A stretch of 64,000 nt of DNA from CAVPDE01 sp964580575 (GTDB lineage: Bacteria; Desulfobacterota; DSM-4660; Desulfatiglandales; HGW-15), in the NCBI GenBank assembly GCA_964580575.1, contig CAZOLJ010000010.1, forward strand, positions 1-64,000, in the 5' to 3' direction. The notes beneath the pieces are model-generated. The model ran no database searches and had not been told where the DNA came from. It saw only the letters and a list, made by a program, of their open reading frames with translations. The position numbers and the translations under genes are program-made. Below, piece by piece: positions 42,015 to 51,181 of the stretch; position 1 is the first letter of the stretch, and every line of letters starts with the position of its first letter.

Positions 42015-44147
42015 TCATTCCCCTGCGTAAAACTTCTTCCCGGACTGGGCCATATCCTTGATGAGCTCCGCGGGTTTGAAGTGGACCCCGTACTGTTTTT
42101 CCAGTTCCAGCAGTTTCGCGTAAACGTTCTTAAGCCCCCACTGATCTGCGTACCTGAGGATTCCCCCCCGGTAAGGGGGAAACCCCGTGCCGTAGATCAT
42201 GGCCAGATCCATATCCTGCGGACGATCGCAGATACCTTCCTGGATCATGTAAGAGGCTTCATTGATGCCGTTTGCCAGCATCAGGTCCACCACCTCCTGT
42301 TTAGACACCTCTTTGGGAGCGACCCTCTTTTCCTTGAGATATTGCAGAACCGCATCAACCACCTTCTGATTCGGCACCGGCTTCTCACCGCTGTAGTCGA
42401 AGTAGCCGGCCCCTGTCTTGCGTCCGTAGCACCCTGTCCGGTAGACCACCTCGGTGAGGGGGTGAACCTTGTAGCGCTCTCCCAGTCTCTTTTCAAAAGT
42501 CTTATTCACATGGTAGTTGATGTCGATGCCGGTGAGGTCAGAAAGGGTCGCCGGCCCCATGGGCATGCCGAAATCGATCATGGCCTCTTCGATGAACGCG
42601 CCGTCCACCCCATCGGCTGTCAGGTACACAGCCCCTCCCATGAGGCCCCCCAGCTGGCGCGACACATAGAAGCCCGGGCCGTCGTTGACTACGATGGGGA
42701 TCTTCCTGATAGCTCGGGCAAAGGCCACGCTGGTGGCCAGGGTCTGATCGGAAGTCTTCTTGGCGCAGATGACTTCCAGGAGCTGCATTCGATCGGCGGG
42801 GTTGAAGAAATGAAGCCCGATCATGCGGCCCGGATCCTTGAGCACTTCGGCCATCTCGGTAATGGGCAGCGCGGAGGTGTTGGTCCCGAAGACCGTGTGG
42901 GAAGGACAGGTTTTCTCCAGACTTACCCAAATATCCTGTTTGACCTTCATGTCCTCAAGCACCGCTTCGATCACCAGGTCCACGTCTTTCAAATCCTGCA
43001 AAGAGGTGGTGGTGGTCAGCCGCTGGGACATAAGATCTTCCAGATCCTTTTCGGTCATCTTCTTCGTCTTGATGGCATAGGCAAAAGTCTTGCGGACAGC
43101 GGACAGCCCTTTTTGGATGGCCTGCTCATTGATGTCCCACAGGATGGCATCAAAGCGCCCTTGGAGCAGCAGGTTGACGATGCCTGAGCCCATGACGCCG
43201 CCCCCCAGCATGGCGACCTTCTTTATCTTCGCCGGTTCAACGCCTTCTATCCGCTTCAACCTGCCAGAGCTCCGAGTGTTGAGAAAGATGCTGATGAGGT
43301 TCTTGGCCACATCGGAGACCGCGCAGTCGGCGAAGAGCCTGACCTCCTTCTCAATGTCGGCCTCAATGTCGTACCCGAGACCCTGCTCAAAGGCATCGAT
43401 GGCCTTGAAGGGCGCGATGTACCCCTTGGCCTTTTGATAGGTCATGAACTTGGCATAGCCCAGTAACGCGGTTTTTTCAGCAGCACTGGGAATCCTGTGA
43501 ATGACGTTGCGCGTCATCCGCATTTTGAGATTCAGTTCCCCTTTGACAAACCTTTGGGCTGCCTTCAAGGCGGCCTCCAGGAGTTTCTCCCTAGGCACCA
43601 CTTCATCGACAAGCGCTCTCTGCAGGGCTATCTCGGCTTTGATGGGCTTGCCCGTGGTGATCATCTCCAGCGCATTGGGAAGACCGATGAGCCGGGGCAG
43701 GCGCTGGGTGCCCCCGGCCCCTGGGATGAGCCCGATCTGAACTTCAGGCTGCCCAAGGTCGACTCCTTGTGCGGCAACCCGGTAGTGGCATGCCATGGCC
43801 GTTTCCATCCCGCCCCCTAGGCAGTTGCCGTTGATGGCGGCGATGAAGGGCTTTGAACCGGCTTCTACGCTGTTTAGAAACCTCGCGCCCATAAGGGCCT
43901 TCTGATAGATGTCCTCCCTTTTTTTCACCAGCTTGAGCTGGGTGATATCGGCGCCGGCGATGAAATTCTTCCCGACTCCCGTCAGAACAATGGCCTTCAC
44001 CTGAGCATCTTCAAGAGCCTCTCCGACGGCTTGCTTAAAGTCGGTCATGAGTTGCGGCGACATCTGGTTCACCGGCGGGTTGTCGAGGGTCAACACGGCC
44101 ACGTTGTCCTTCAGTTCCACCTTGATTGTCGGGTAGTCTGTCTTCAT
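42015..44147 (-). CDS. fadB: Enoyl-CoA hydratase/3-hydroxyacyl-CoA dehydrogenase fusion (FadB/FadJ-like)
   Basis: A bifunctional beta-oxidation enzyme of 710 residues. The N-terminal crotonase domain has NPPVNQMSPQ, GKNFIAGADITQL and INGNCLGGGMETAMACHYR, which forms the oxyanion hole and carries the catalytic glutamates. The dehydrogenase domain starts with KVAMLGGGVMGSGIVNLLL and has NTSALPITEMAEVLKDPGRM and a C-terminal helical pair (TGIDINYHVNKTFEKRLG, ATMIYGTGFPPYRGGILRYAD-like end). The ATG at 44147 has GGAG nine bases upstream. It is transcribed away from the divergent MerR-type regulator. Confidence 0.92.
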   Translation of the reverse strand: MKTDYPTIKVELKDNVAVLTLDNPPVNQMSPQLMTDFKQAVGEALEDAQVKAIVLTGVGKNFIAGADITQLKLVKKREDIYQKALMGARFLNSVEAGSKPFIAAINGNCLGGGMETAMACHYRVAAQGVDLGQPEVQIGLIPGAGGTQRLPRLIGLPNALEMITTGKPIKAEIALQRALVDEVVPREKLLEAALKAAQRFVKGELNLKMRMTRNVIHRIPSAAEKTALLGYAKFMTYQKAKGYIAPFKAIDAFEQGLGYDIEADIEKEVRLFADCAVSDVAKNLISIFLNTRSSGRLKRIEGVEPAKIKKVAMLGGGVMGSGIVNLLLQGRFDAILWDINEQAIQKGLSAVRKTFAYAIKTKKMTEKDLEDLMSQRLTTTTSLQDLKDVDLVIEAVLEDMKVKQDIWVSLEKTCPSHTVFGTNTSALPITEMAEVLKDPGRMIGLHFFNPADRMQLLEVICAKKTSDQTLATSVAFARAIRKIPIVVNDGPGFYVSRQLGGLMGGAVYLTADGVDGAFIEEAMIDFGMPMGPATLSDLTGIDINYHVNKTFEKRLGERYKVHPLTEVVYRTGCYGRKTGAGYFDYSGEKPVPNQKVVDAVLQYLKEKRVAPKEVSKQEVVDLMLANGINEASYMIQEGICDRPQDMDLAMIYGTGFPPYRGGILRYADQWGLKNVYAKLLELEKQYGVHFKPAELIKDMAQSGKKFYAGE

Positions 44148-44265
44148 GGCGGGCATCTCCTTCACAAAAGGGACAAACGACCAAAATGTGTGAGGCAAGC
44201 GTAGAAGAGACAGGATGCGCGAGAGTTCGCGATTACGTTGAGCTTTACTCCACGCTATACAGCTA

Positions 44266-44318
44266 AGTCAAGAGAATTTATGTTTTTTCTTGACACATGA
44301 GATTATATTCGATAAATG
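44266..44318. promoter_or_regulatory. Divergent promoter region with a dyad between fadB and the MerR gene
   Basis: GTCAAGA (44267-44273) and TCTTGAC (44288-44294) form a dyad with a 14-base spacer. TTGACA at 44290-44295 is a -35 box for the regulator, with a GATAAA-like -10 about 15 bases later. On the minus strand TTGACT (44266-44271) may serve the fadB operon. The site is a natural operator for the MerR-type protein, and the promoter position supports its start at 44376. Confidence 0.45.
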
Positions 44319-44375
44319 AAACACATCGGATTCAACCGTTCGACCTCCTTCCCTTCCCGAATCAGTGGAGCAAAG

Positions 44376-45125
44376 ATGAAGATCAGTGAACTCTCACGGC
44401 GTACGAGTGTTCCGAAAGAGACGATCCACTATTATGTCCGGGAAGGGTTCATACCGAGACCCAGGAAAAAGGGGAAAAACGTATCCGACTATGACGAGAG
44501 CTTTATCGAGCGCATCCTCCTGATCAAACAGATCCAGGACCACTTCTTCCTCCCCTTATCCCTTATCAAGAAAATAGTTAAGCAACGGAATAAGTTTCCG
44601 GAGCTGAAATCCCTGCTGGAACTGCGGATAGGCTATTTCAGCCCTCTGGACCAATTTCTCCAAAAAGAAGTGGTGGGTGAGGACGCTTTGGCAAAGGCCA
44701 CAGGGATGGCCAAGAAATGGATTACGAAATTCGAGAAGTGGGGGGTCATTTCCTCGGTTATGCGGGAAGGGGAAAAGGTTTATTCTCAAGACGATGTCAT
44801 TATCGGGAAATTGCTGGTCGATCTGGATCGTGCGGGTTTTGGTCCTAAGGACGGTATCGATCCCGAGTCTGCGAGGCGCTACACGGATGTCTTCAGGCAG
44901 GTTGTCAAGATGGCGCATGGAAGCTTCATGAAGACGGATCTGGACAAGTTTACGGCTGAAGAAAACCTGGAAAGAGGGATTCGGGGCAGGGAGCTGATGG
45001 GAGTTTTCTTCTATCATCTCTACCGGAAGCTGGTCAGGGAAGAGGACTGGTCGTTTAATAAGGATAGAGCAGGGACTGGGAGAGGCGGCGCTTCTTCGGG
45101 CATACAGAGCTTTTGTCGGCAGTGA
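44376..45125 (+). CDS. MerR-family transcriptional regulator
   Basis: The N-terminal 70 residues form a winged-helix MerR domain: MKISELSRRTSVPKETIHYY, VREGFIPRP and SDYDESFIERILLIKQIQ. The C-terminal 175 residues are not a metal-binding tail and probably bind an acyl-CoA-type ligand or another effector. The ATG at 44376 has GGAG five bases upstream and lies 60 bases after an upstream ATG that would overlap the promoter, so it is preferred. It is divergent from the fadB-like operon and just before the Liv-type transport operon. Confidence 0.8.
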   Translation: MKISELSRRTSVPKETIHYYVREGFIPRPRKKGKNVSDYDESFIERILLIKQIQDHFFLPLSLIKKIVKQRNKFPELKSLLELRIGYFSPLDQFLQKEVVGEDALAKATGMAKKWITKFEKWGVISSVMREGEKVYSQDDVIIGKLLVDLDRAGFGPKDGIDPESARRYTDVFRQVVKMAHGSFMKTDLDKFTAEENLERGIRGRELMGVFFYHLYRKLVREEDWSFNKDRAGTGRGGASSGIQSFCRQ

Positions 45126-45163
45126 ATCAACAACCCTTAACCCACTGAAAGGAGATAAAGTCT

Positions 45164-46480
45164 ATGAAACGATCAAAGGCTGGATGGATGATGATAGCGG
45201 CCCTCTGCCTTGTTCTGGCCATAGGTCTTCCTGCCTGGGCAGCGGACGTGATTAAGATCGGTGTCATCGGCCCCATGAATTTCACGCAGGGCCAAGGGCA
45301 CTGGAACGGCGCCACCATGGCAGCCGAGGAAATCAATGCCAAGGGAGGCGTCCAGGTCGGCCAAAAGAAAATGATGATCGAACTGGTCAAGGCCGACTCC
45401 AACGAGTTCATCAACATCACGGACGCCGCCAATGCCATGGAGCGCTTGATGACGCAGAGCAAGGTGGACTTCGTTGTCGGCGGGTTTAGGACCGAGGCGG
45501 TCATGGCCATGCAGGACATTGCGATGGACTACAAGAAGATCTTTATCGGCTGCGGTGCGGCGCACCCCGAGCTTTGCCTAAGAGTCGCCAAGGACTACAA
45601 TAAGTACAAGTACTTCTTCCGGGGCACGCCCTTCAACTCCAACTTTTTGGGACAAACCTGCTTTATTCACCTTGGTACCGTGGGGGCTATAATGAAAAAA
45701 TCTCTAGACCTGCCCCAGGTCAAGGTCGCTGTGGTGGGTGAAAAGGCCGTGTGGACCGAGCCGATGATCAAGGCGGCGGAAGGCAACATCCCCAAGATGG
45801 GCATGGAGGTGGCAGGTGTTTGGCAGCCGTCGGATAAAGCGACCGATGTGACTGCCGAACTTTCCGCCATCCAGCGATCTGGAGCCCATATCATTTTCAC
45901 GATGTTCTCCGCATCCGTTGGGATTACTTTTGCAAGACAGGCCGGGGAACTCAAGGTCCCTGCTGTGCAGGTAGGCATCAACGTGGAGGGCCAAAAGGAC
46001 GGTTTCTGGCAGGCTACCCAGGGAATGGGCAACTATGTGATGACCATGAACACCTATGCCAGGGGTGTGGAATACAACGAACTGACAAAACCTTTTGTGG
46101 ATACCTACTTGAAAAGATTCAATGAGACACCGACCTACAACGCTGACACCTACTCCGCCATCAAGTACACGCTTGTGCCGGCCATTGAGAAAACCGCAAG
46201 CCTCGATGCGGACAAGCTGGTGGCCTTTATGGAAAATCAAGAGCACATGGTGCCTTCCGGAAAAATCGCCTACCTGAAAGATGCTGAAGGCCGTCCGCTT
46301 CATGAACTGAAATGGGGCCCGGGATACCTGACCAGCCTTGGAGTCCAGTGGCAGGACGGTGAACTCAAAGGCGTCTGGCCCAATCAATGGAAGGCAACCC
46401 CGGAAGCGCCTGAAATCACCTACAAGGGCATCGTCCCGTACAAGATACCGCCCTGGGTTATTGAGAAATATAAGAAATAG
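45164..46480 (+). CDS. ABC transporter substrate-binding protein, branched-chain-amino-acid (LivJ) type
   Basis: The periplasmic binding component of the Liv-type importer encoded downstream. Residues 1-26 form a signal peptide ending near AWAA. IKIGVIGPMNFTQGQGHWNGA and VVGGFRTEAVMAMQD are in the usual periplasmic-binding-protein fold. The 438-residue length fits the family. The ATG has AAGGAGAT before it. Acyl-CoA synthetase and beta-oxidation genes in the same operon argue that the true ligand is a carboxylic acid rather than an amino acid. Confidence 0.88.
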   Translation: MKRSKAGWMMIAALCLVLAIGLPAWAADVIKIGVIGPMNFTQGQGHWNGATMAAEEINAKGGVQVGQKKMMIELVKADSNEFINITDAANAMERLMTQSKVDFVVGGFRTEAVMAMQDIAMDYKKIFIGCGAAHPELCLRVAKDYNKYKYFFRGTPFNSNFLGQTCFIHLGTVGAIMKKSLDLPQVKVAVVGEKAVWTEPMIKAAEGNIPKMGMEVAGVWQPSDKATDVTAELSAIQRSGAHIIFTMFSASVGITFARQAGELKVPAVQVGINVEGQKDGFWQATQGMGNYVMTMNTYARGVEYNELTKPFVDTYLKRFNETPTYNADTYSAIKYTLVPAIEKTASLDADKLVAFMENQEHMVPSGKIAYLKDAEGRPLHELKWGPGYLTSLGVQWQDGELKGVWPNQWKATPEAPEITYKGIVPYKIPPWVIEKYKK

Positions 46481-46511
46481 CGGCCCTATATCAAATCAGC
46501 ACCTCCAATTC

Positions 46512-46630
46512 CAAAAACCCCTCCCCCTCGATGGGGGAGGGCCGGGGTGGGGGTGGAGAAGCCACATTGTATTCCTAGTGCTTTTTGTTTCCCCCTCCCC
46601 TTTATCCCCTCCCACCAGGGGAGGGGAAAG
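46512..46630. repeat. C/G-rich palindromic block, copy 4
   Basis: aaaaacccctccccctcgat is answered by gggggagggccggggtgggg, and cccctcccctttatccc by cccaccaggggaggggaaag. It is closely related to 23161-23275, to the point that the same sub-motifs appear in reverse orientation. Confidence 0.8.
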
Positions 46631-46692
46631 TACTTATAGAGTAGCCGTCGAAGGGGATTTGTTACTATGTTTACATTGAACACCGAGGCTCT

Positions 46693-47562
46693 ATGATCCT
46701 GGACATCATCATTAGCGGCCTGATCAGCGGAAGCATCTACGCCCTGCTTGCGATCGGGTTTTCCCTGATCTTCGGGGTGGCCCGCATCGTGAACATCGCC
46801 CACACGGCATTTTACATGGTCGCCGCTTATGGCATTTATTTCGGCACCCACAAACTGGGATTCCATCCGCTATGGTGTATGCTTGCCTCCGTGATCATGG
46901 TCATCTTGTTCGGCCTGATCGCTTACAAGCTTTTCATTGACCCGATTCGCGAACATGAGGCAGCGGTCTTGATCTGCACCATCGCCTTGGCCATGGCCAT
47001 GCAGGAGATCATGCTCCTGATGTTCACCGGGAGTTACCTGAGCGTCCCCGCTTTGATTGGAGGGTTTTTCAATTTCTTCGGTGTAAAGGTGTTCTATCAG
47101 CAACTGCTGACCTTCGGTCTGGTCCTGATCATCCTTGCTGCGCTTCGCGTCTTGCTCATGAAGACCAAGCTGGGTCTGGCGATTCGCTCCACGGCCCAGG
47201 ACAGGGAAGTGGCCAATCTAATGGGCATCAATGAGAGCAAGGCAGCCATGATCACCATGGGCATCACAGTCGGTTTGGCAGGGTTGGCAGGCGCTGTGGT
47301 GGTGCCTCTCACCATCCTTGATCCCTTCATGTGGATGCACCCTCTGATCATGATGATGGCCGTGGTGGTTCTAGGCGGATTGGGCAGCCTCAAAGGAAGT
47401 TTTGCGGGTGCGTATATCCTGGGTTTTGCCGAAGCGCTGGTGGTTTTCTTGATCCCCAAGGGGGCCTTCCTCAAGGGATCCGTGGCCCTGTCCGTCATGA
47501 TCCTGGTGCTGCTCATCAGACCTGAAGGCCTTTTCGGCGTCGCCTTTGAAGAAGAGAGATGA
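46693..47562 (+). CDS. livH: ABC transporter permease, LivH type
   Basis: An integral membrane permease of about eight segments and 289 residues. The N-terminal SGLISGSIYALLAIGFSLIF and the coupling region GLAIRSTAQDREVANLMGI are family marks, as is VVLGGLGSLKGSFAGAYILGF. It overlaps the LivM gene by four bases. Confidence 0.9.
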   Translation: MILDIIISGLISGSIYALLAIGFSLIFGVARIVNIAHTAFYMVAAYGIYFGTHKLGFHPLWCMLASVIMVILFGLIAYKLFIDPIREHEAAVLICTIALAMAMQEIMLLMFTGSYLSVPALIGGFFNFFGVKVFYQQLLTFGLVLIILAALRVLLMKTKLGLAIRSTAQDREVANLMGINESKAAMITMGITVGLAGLAGAVVVPLTILDPFMWMHPLIMMMAVVVLGGLGSLKGSFAGAYILGFAEALVVFLIPKGAFLKGSVALSVMILVLLIRPEGLFGVAFEEER

Positions 47563-48605
47563 TCATGGGTTTGCTCGCCTTTTATCTGAGAAAACTTTAT
47601 TCCATCGTGAAAAACGAAATCCTGGTCCTTCCCAGCCGGGTCGTGGTCGTGCTTTTCTTCTTCTTCTTGCTGCTGCTGCCCCTCTTTTACAAAGACCCTT
47701 ATGTGCTTCGCATCCTGATTCAAGCGAGTATCTTCGCTATCCTCGCTGCGAGCTGGGATCTTCTTTCGGGTTTTACCGGCCAGATGAATTTCGGCCACGC
47801 TCTTTTCTTCGGCGTCGGGGCATACACGGCTGCCCTGCTGAATCTTCATCTTCACGTGCCCCCCTGGGGAAGCATCCCCTTGGGGGCGCTTGCTGCCGTG
47901 GTTGCCGGCCTGGTCATCGGCATCCCTTGTCTCAGGCTAAGAGGAACGTACTTGGCCCTTACCACTCTGGCCTTCCCCATCATCCTGATGGGGATCGTCT
48001 TCAGCCTCCCCGGCATCACCGGCGGGGAGTTGGGCATCTCCGGCATCAGCCGCCTCTCCGGCTCCCGAACGAGCGATTACTACATCACGGTGCTGCTCAT
48101 GCTCGGCTTGACCACGGTGATGTGGAAGATCACCGACTCCAAGACAGGCATTGTTTTTCATGCCATCCGTGAAGATGAGCTGGCGGTGAGGGCATCGGGC
48201 ATCAACACCACCCGCTACAAGCTGCTGGCCTTCAGCTTGAGCGGGTTTTTTGCCGGTTTGTCCGGGGGACTCTATGCGCATTTTATGAGGATTGCCGGTC
48301 CCTCCACCCTGGAAGTCGGGTTGTCCTTCACCGTGGTGATCTGGGCTGTGTTCGGGGGGATTGTGACCATCTACGGTCCGGTGGCGGCGGTCTTCATTCT
48401 TTTTCCACTCCTGGAGTTTTTGCGGTTCTGGCCCGAGTACCGAACCCTGATGTTCGCTGCAGTGATTCTGTTGATCCTTCTGTACATGCCTGAGGGCCTG
48501 ATCCCCTGGGTCCGAGACAAAATCGAGAAGCAGTGCCCCAGGTGCAAGCTCAGAAACGTGGCCGTACGCAAAACGTGCCGTGTGTGTACGGCCTCTTTGG
48601 ATTAG
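47559..48605 (+). CDS. livM: ABC transporter permease, LivM type, with C-terminal zinc-ribbon tail
   Basis: The second membrane permease, 348 residues, with FTGQMNFGHALFFGVGAYTAA, the coupling segment RASGINTTRYKLLAFSLSGF and EGLIPWVRDKI at the end of the membrane domain. The last 25 residues carry CPRCKLRN and CRVCTASLD, a zinc-ribbon pair not found in usual LivM proteins. The gene starts inside the LivH stop region (ATGATC overlap). The tail would face the cytoplasm next to the nucleotide-binding subunits. Confidence 0.9.
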   Translation: MIMGLLAFYLRKLYSIVKNEILVLPSRVVVVLFFFFLLLLPLFYKDPYVLRILIQASIFAILAASWDLLSGFTGQMNFGHALFFGVGAYTAALLNLHLHVPPWGSIPLGALAAVVAGLVIGIPCLRLRGTYLALTTLAFPIILMGIVFSLPGITGGELGISGISRLSGSRTSDYYITVLLMLGLTTVMWKITDSKTGIVFHAIREDELAVRASGINTTRYKLLAFSLSGFFAGLSGGLYAHFMRIAGPSTLEVGLSFTVVIWAVFGGIVTIYGPVAAVFILFPLLEFLRFWPEYRTLMFAAVILLILLYMPEGLIPWVRDKIEKQCPRCKLRNVAVRKTCRVCTASLD

Positions 48606-48660
48606 TAAGAAGTAGGCACTAGCCCTTTCTGCATACTCCTTTCTGCATACTGCCTACTCA
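48606..48660. repeat. Short palindrome-like repeat 'gtaggcactagccctttctg'
   Basis: aagtaggcactagccctttctgc and ctgcatactcctttctgcatactgcctac sit between LivM and the acyl-CoA synthetase gene. gtaggca and tgcctac are complementary and could form a short stem. Confidence 0.5.
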
Positions 48661-48700
48661 TGGCGTTCCACCGAGGGCGTGCAATGGAGGAAAAGGGACT

Positions 48701-50410
48701 ATGGATATCCAAGAGGCATATCTGTCTAAACCGTGGCTGAAGTATTATCCTGACGGCGTGCCGGAAGCCCCGCCGATCCCTGACCTGTCCGTGCCCGAAC
48801 TGATCGACCAGTTGGCGGACAGATACGCCCGTCACACGGCATTGATCTTCTACGGGAGAAAAATCACCTACGGCCGTCTCAAAGAACTGATCCATCGCTT
48901 TGCCACAGGCCTTGCCGACCAGGGGGTGGAGAAGGGCGACACGGTGGCGCTCTATTTGTTGAATTGCCCGCAGTACGTGATTGCCTATTTTGCCGCCCTC
49001 AAACTGGGCGCCAAGGTGACGCCCATCAGCCCGGTTTACACCAGCAAGGAAGTCAAACATCAGCTTGAAGACAGTGAAGCGGAGACAGTGGTCTGTCAGG
49101 ACATTCTCTACAGTAATGTGGAGAAGGCCGGAGTAAATCTGCACCGGGTGATCCTCACCAGCATTAGCGAGTATCTGCCTGCTCTCAAAAAGTGGCTCGG
49201 AAAAAGCACTATGGCAAAGGCCTATGGCGGCATGCACGTTCCCTCCCCTGAAGAGATCAAGGAAGCCGGGCTTCTCTCTTTCCAAGACCTGATCCACAAG
49301 TATCCTCCCAAGCCGCCGCAGGTCGCCATTGACCCTCTCAGGGATATCGCCGTCCTGCCCTACACAGGAGGCACCACAGGCCTGCCTAAAGCGGCCATCC
49401 TGACCCATCGCAACATGATTGCCCTCCAGTCTCAAATCCTCTCCTTCTGGCCTCTTTTTGAAGAAGGGAAGGAAGTGGGCATGGCCTTTCTGCCTTTCTT
49501 CCACATCTATGGGCAGGTGGTGGTGATGCTGGGAGGGCTTGCCCTGGGATCTGCTCTGGTGCTTTTCACAACACCCGACATCGATGAGATTCTCTCGGCC
49601 ATAGAGCGCTACCGAGCCTCCGCCTTTTACGGAGTTCCCACCCTGTTCGAGTACCTCAAGGAGTATGAGAAGACGGATCGCGTCAACTGGAAACGGCTCA
49701 AGCTGATTGTGTGTGGCGCCGACACCCTCCATGAATCCACCATCGATGCGTGGGAAAGGAGAACCGGCTCAGTAATCTTTGAAGGTTATGGCATGACCGA
49801 AACCACTGCCGTCAGCCACGGCAGCCCGGTGCACAGACCTAAAAAGGGATCTTTCGGGGTTCCTATTCCGGGAATGAAGGCGGCCATCATCGACCATGCG
49901 GGGACGGACTTCATGCCGGTAGGTGAAGTGGGGGAACTTATACTCAATGGACCCAACATCATGCAAGGGTACTGGAAGCGGCCTGAAGGAACGGCCGAAA
50001 CCTTCGTTGAGATAGACGGTGAAAAATGGCTTCGCACAGGAGACTTGGTCAGCATGGACGAGGAGGGGTATTTTCACTTTTTTGACCGCAAGCGCGACCT
50101 GATCAAGCACAAGGGATACTCGGTCTTTGCCAGGCATGTGGAAGAAGTCCTTTTTCAACACCCGCAGATCAAGGCGGCTGGTGTGGTCGGTGTGCCTGAC
50201 CCAAAGGTGGGCAACGTGATCAAGGCTTACGTTGTTTTGGAAAGTGAAGCCAGGGGCAAGATCTCCGAAGAGGAGATTATCGACTTCTGCCGCAAGAACC
50301 TGGCCCACTACAAGGTCCCCCAGATTGTGGAATTCAGAGGGGAGCTTCCCAAAACCGATGTGGGCAAGGTTTCCAGGCGCGAACTGAGAGAAGAGGCCGA
50401 AGGAAGATGA
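48701..50410 (+). CDS. Acyl-CoA synthetase (AMP-forming)
   Basis: Activates a carboxylic acid to its CoA thioester with ATP. The AMP-binding P-loop reads YTGGTTGLPKAAILTHRN, followed by GYGMTETTAVSHG and the hinge region YWKRPEGTAETF, GEKWLRTGDLV and GYFHFFDRKRDLIKHKGYSV. The catalytic lysine is near the C-terminus in LPKTDVGKVSRRELR. At 569 residues it is typical of long- or medium-chain enzymes. It is embedded between the LivM and LivG genes of the ABC importer, so the imported compound is probably its substrate. Confidence 0.9.
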   Translation: MDIQEAYLSKPWLKYYPDGVPEAPPIPDLSVPELIDQLADRYARHTALIFYGRKITYGRLKELIHRFATGLADQGVEKGDTVALYLLNCPQYVIAYFAALKLGAKVTPISPVYTSKEVKHQLEDSEAETVVCQDILYSNVEKAGVNLHRVILTSISEYLPALKKWLGKSTMAKAYGGMHVPSPEEIKEAGLLSFQDLIHKYPPKPPQVAIDPLRDIAVLPYTGGTTGLPKAAILTHRNMIALQSQILSFWPLFEEGKEVGMAFLPFFHIYGQVVVMLGGLALGSALVLFTTPDIDEILSAIERYRASAFYGVPTLFEYLKEYEKTDRVNWKRLKLIVCGADTLHESTIDAWERRTGSVIFEGYGMTETTAVSHGSPVHRPKKGSFGVPIPGMKAAIIDHAGTDFMPVGEVGELILNGPNIMQGYWKRPEGTAETFVEIDGEKWLRTGDLVSMDEEGYFHFFDRKRDLIKHKGYSVFARHVEEVLFQHPQIKAAGVVGVPDPKVGNVIKAYVVLESEARGKISEEEIIDFCRKNLAHYKVPQIVEFRGELPKTDVGKVSRRELREEAEGR

Positions 50411-50411
50411 T

Positions 50412-51179
50412 ATGACGCAACCCTTCCTGGAGATCGAAACGATTAACAAGGATTTTGGGGGGATCAGTGCGATTACGGACGTGAGTTTTTCCATGGGCCG
50501 GGAAGAGGTGCTGGGCCTGATCGGCCCTAACGGCGCCGGCAAGACCACGCTGCTGCGATTGATCACAGCCATTCTCAAACCCGATTCCGGCACCATCCGA
50601 TTCAAGGGCAAGGAGATCGTCGGGTTGAAGACGTGGGAGATTGTCAATCGAGGCATCGCCTGTACCTTCCAGAACATGAGGCCCTTCAAACGGCTGCCGA
50701 TCATTGCCAACGTCATGGTGTCCTGCCTTTCCCCGCGGGCCATGAAGAGCGGGGAATGGGTCAAAAAGATCGAATCCAAGGCCATGGATGCCCTGGAGTT
50801 TGCGGGGATCTCCGACATGGCCCTGGAGAAAGCATCCACCTTGTCTCAGGGCGATCTCAAGCGCCTGGAGGTGGCGCGTGCCATTGCCACAGAACCCGAG
50901 CTCCTGCTTTTGGACGAGCCCTTTGGCGGACTCAGCCCGGCCGAAACCGAGCTGATGGCACAATCCATCAAGAGACTTCACAAGGGCGGCCGTTTCGGTC
51001 GCCTCCACAGCGAAGGCCCGTCCATGATCATCGTGGAGCACAAGCTGCAACAGCTCATGAAGATCGTGGACCGGATCATCGTACTCAATTTCGGAACCGT
51101 CATTGCCGACGGCAAGCCTGAGGAGATCGTGACCAACCAAAAGGTCATCGAGGCGTACCTCGGTGATAGGGAGATGTAA
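50412..51179 (+). CDS. livG: ABC transporter ATP-binding protein, LivG type
   Basis: The first nucleotide-binding subunit, 255 residues. Walker A GPNGAGKTTLLR, signature LSQGDLKRLEVARAIA, Walker B LLLLDEPFGGLSP and the H-loop IIVEHKLQQL are present. The usual LSGG signature appears here as LSQG, as in many LivG proteins. It starts one base after the synthetase stop. Confidence 0.93.
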   Translation: MTQPFLEIETINKDFGGISAITDVSFSMGREEVLGLIGPNGAGKTTLLRLITAILKPDSGTIRFKGKEIVGLKTWEIVNRGIACTFQNMRPFKRLPIIANVMVSCLSPRAMKSGEWVKKIESKAMDALEFAGISDMALEKASTLSQGDLKRLEVARAIATEPELLLLDEPFGGLSPAETELMAQSIKRLHKGGRFGRLHSEGPSMIIVEHKLQQLMKIVDRIIVLNFGTVIADGKPEEIVTNQKVIEAYLGDREM

Positions 51180-51181
51180 CC

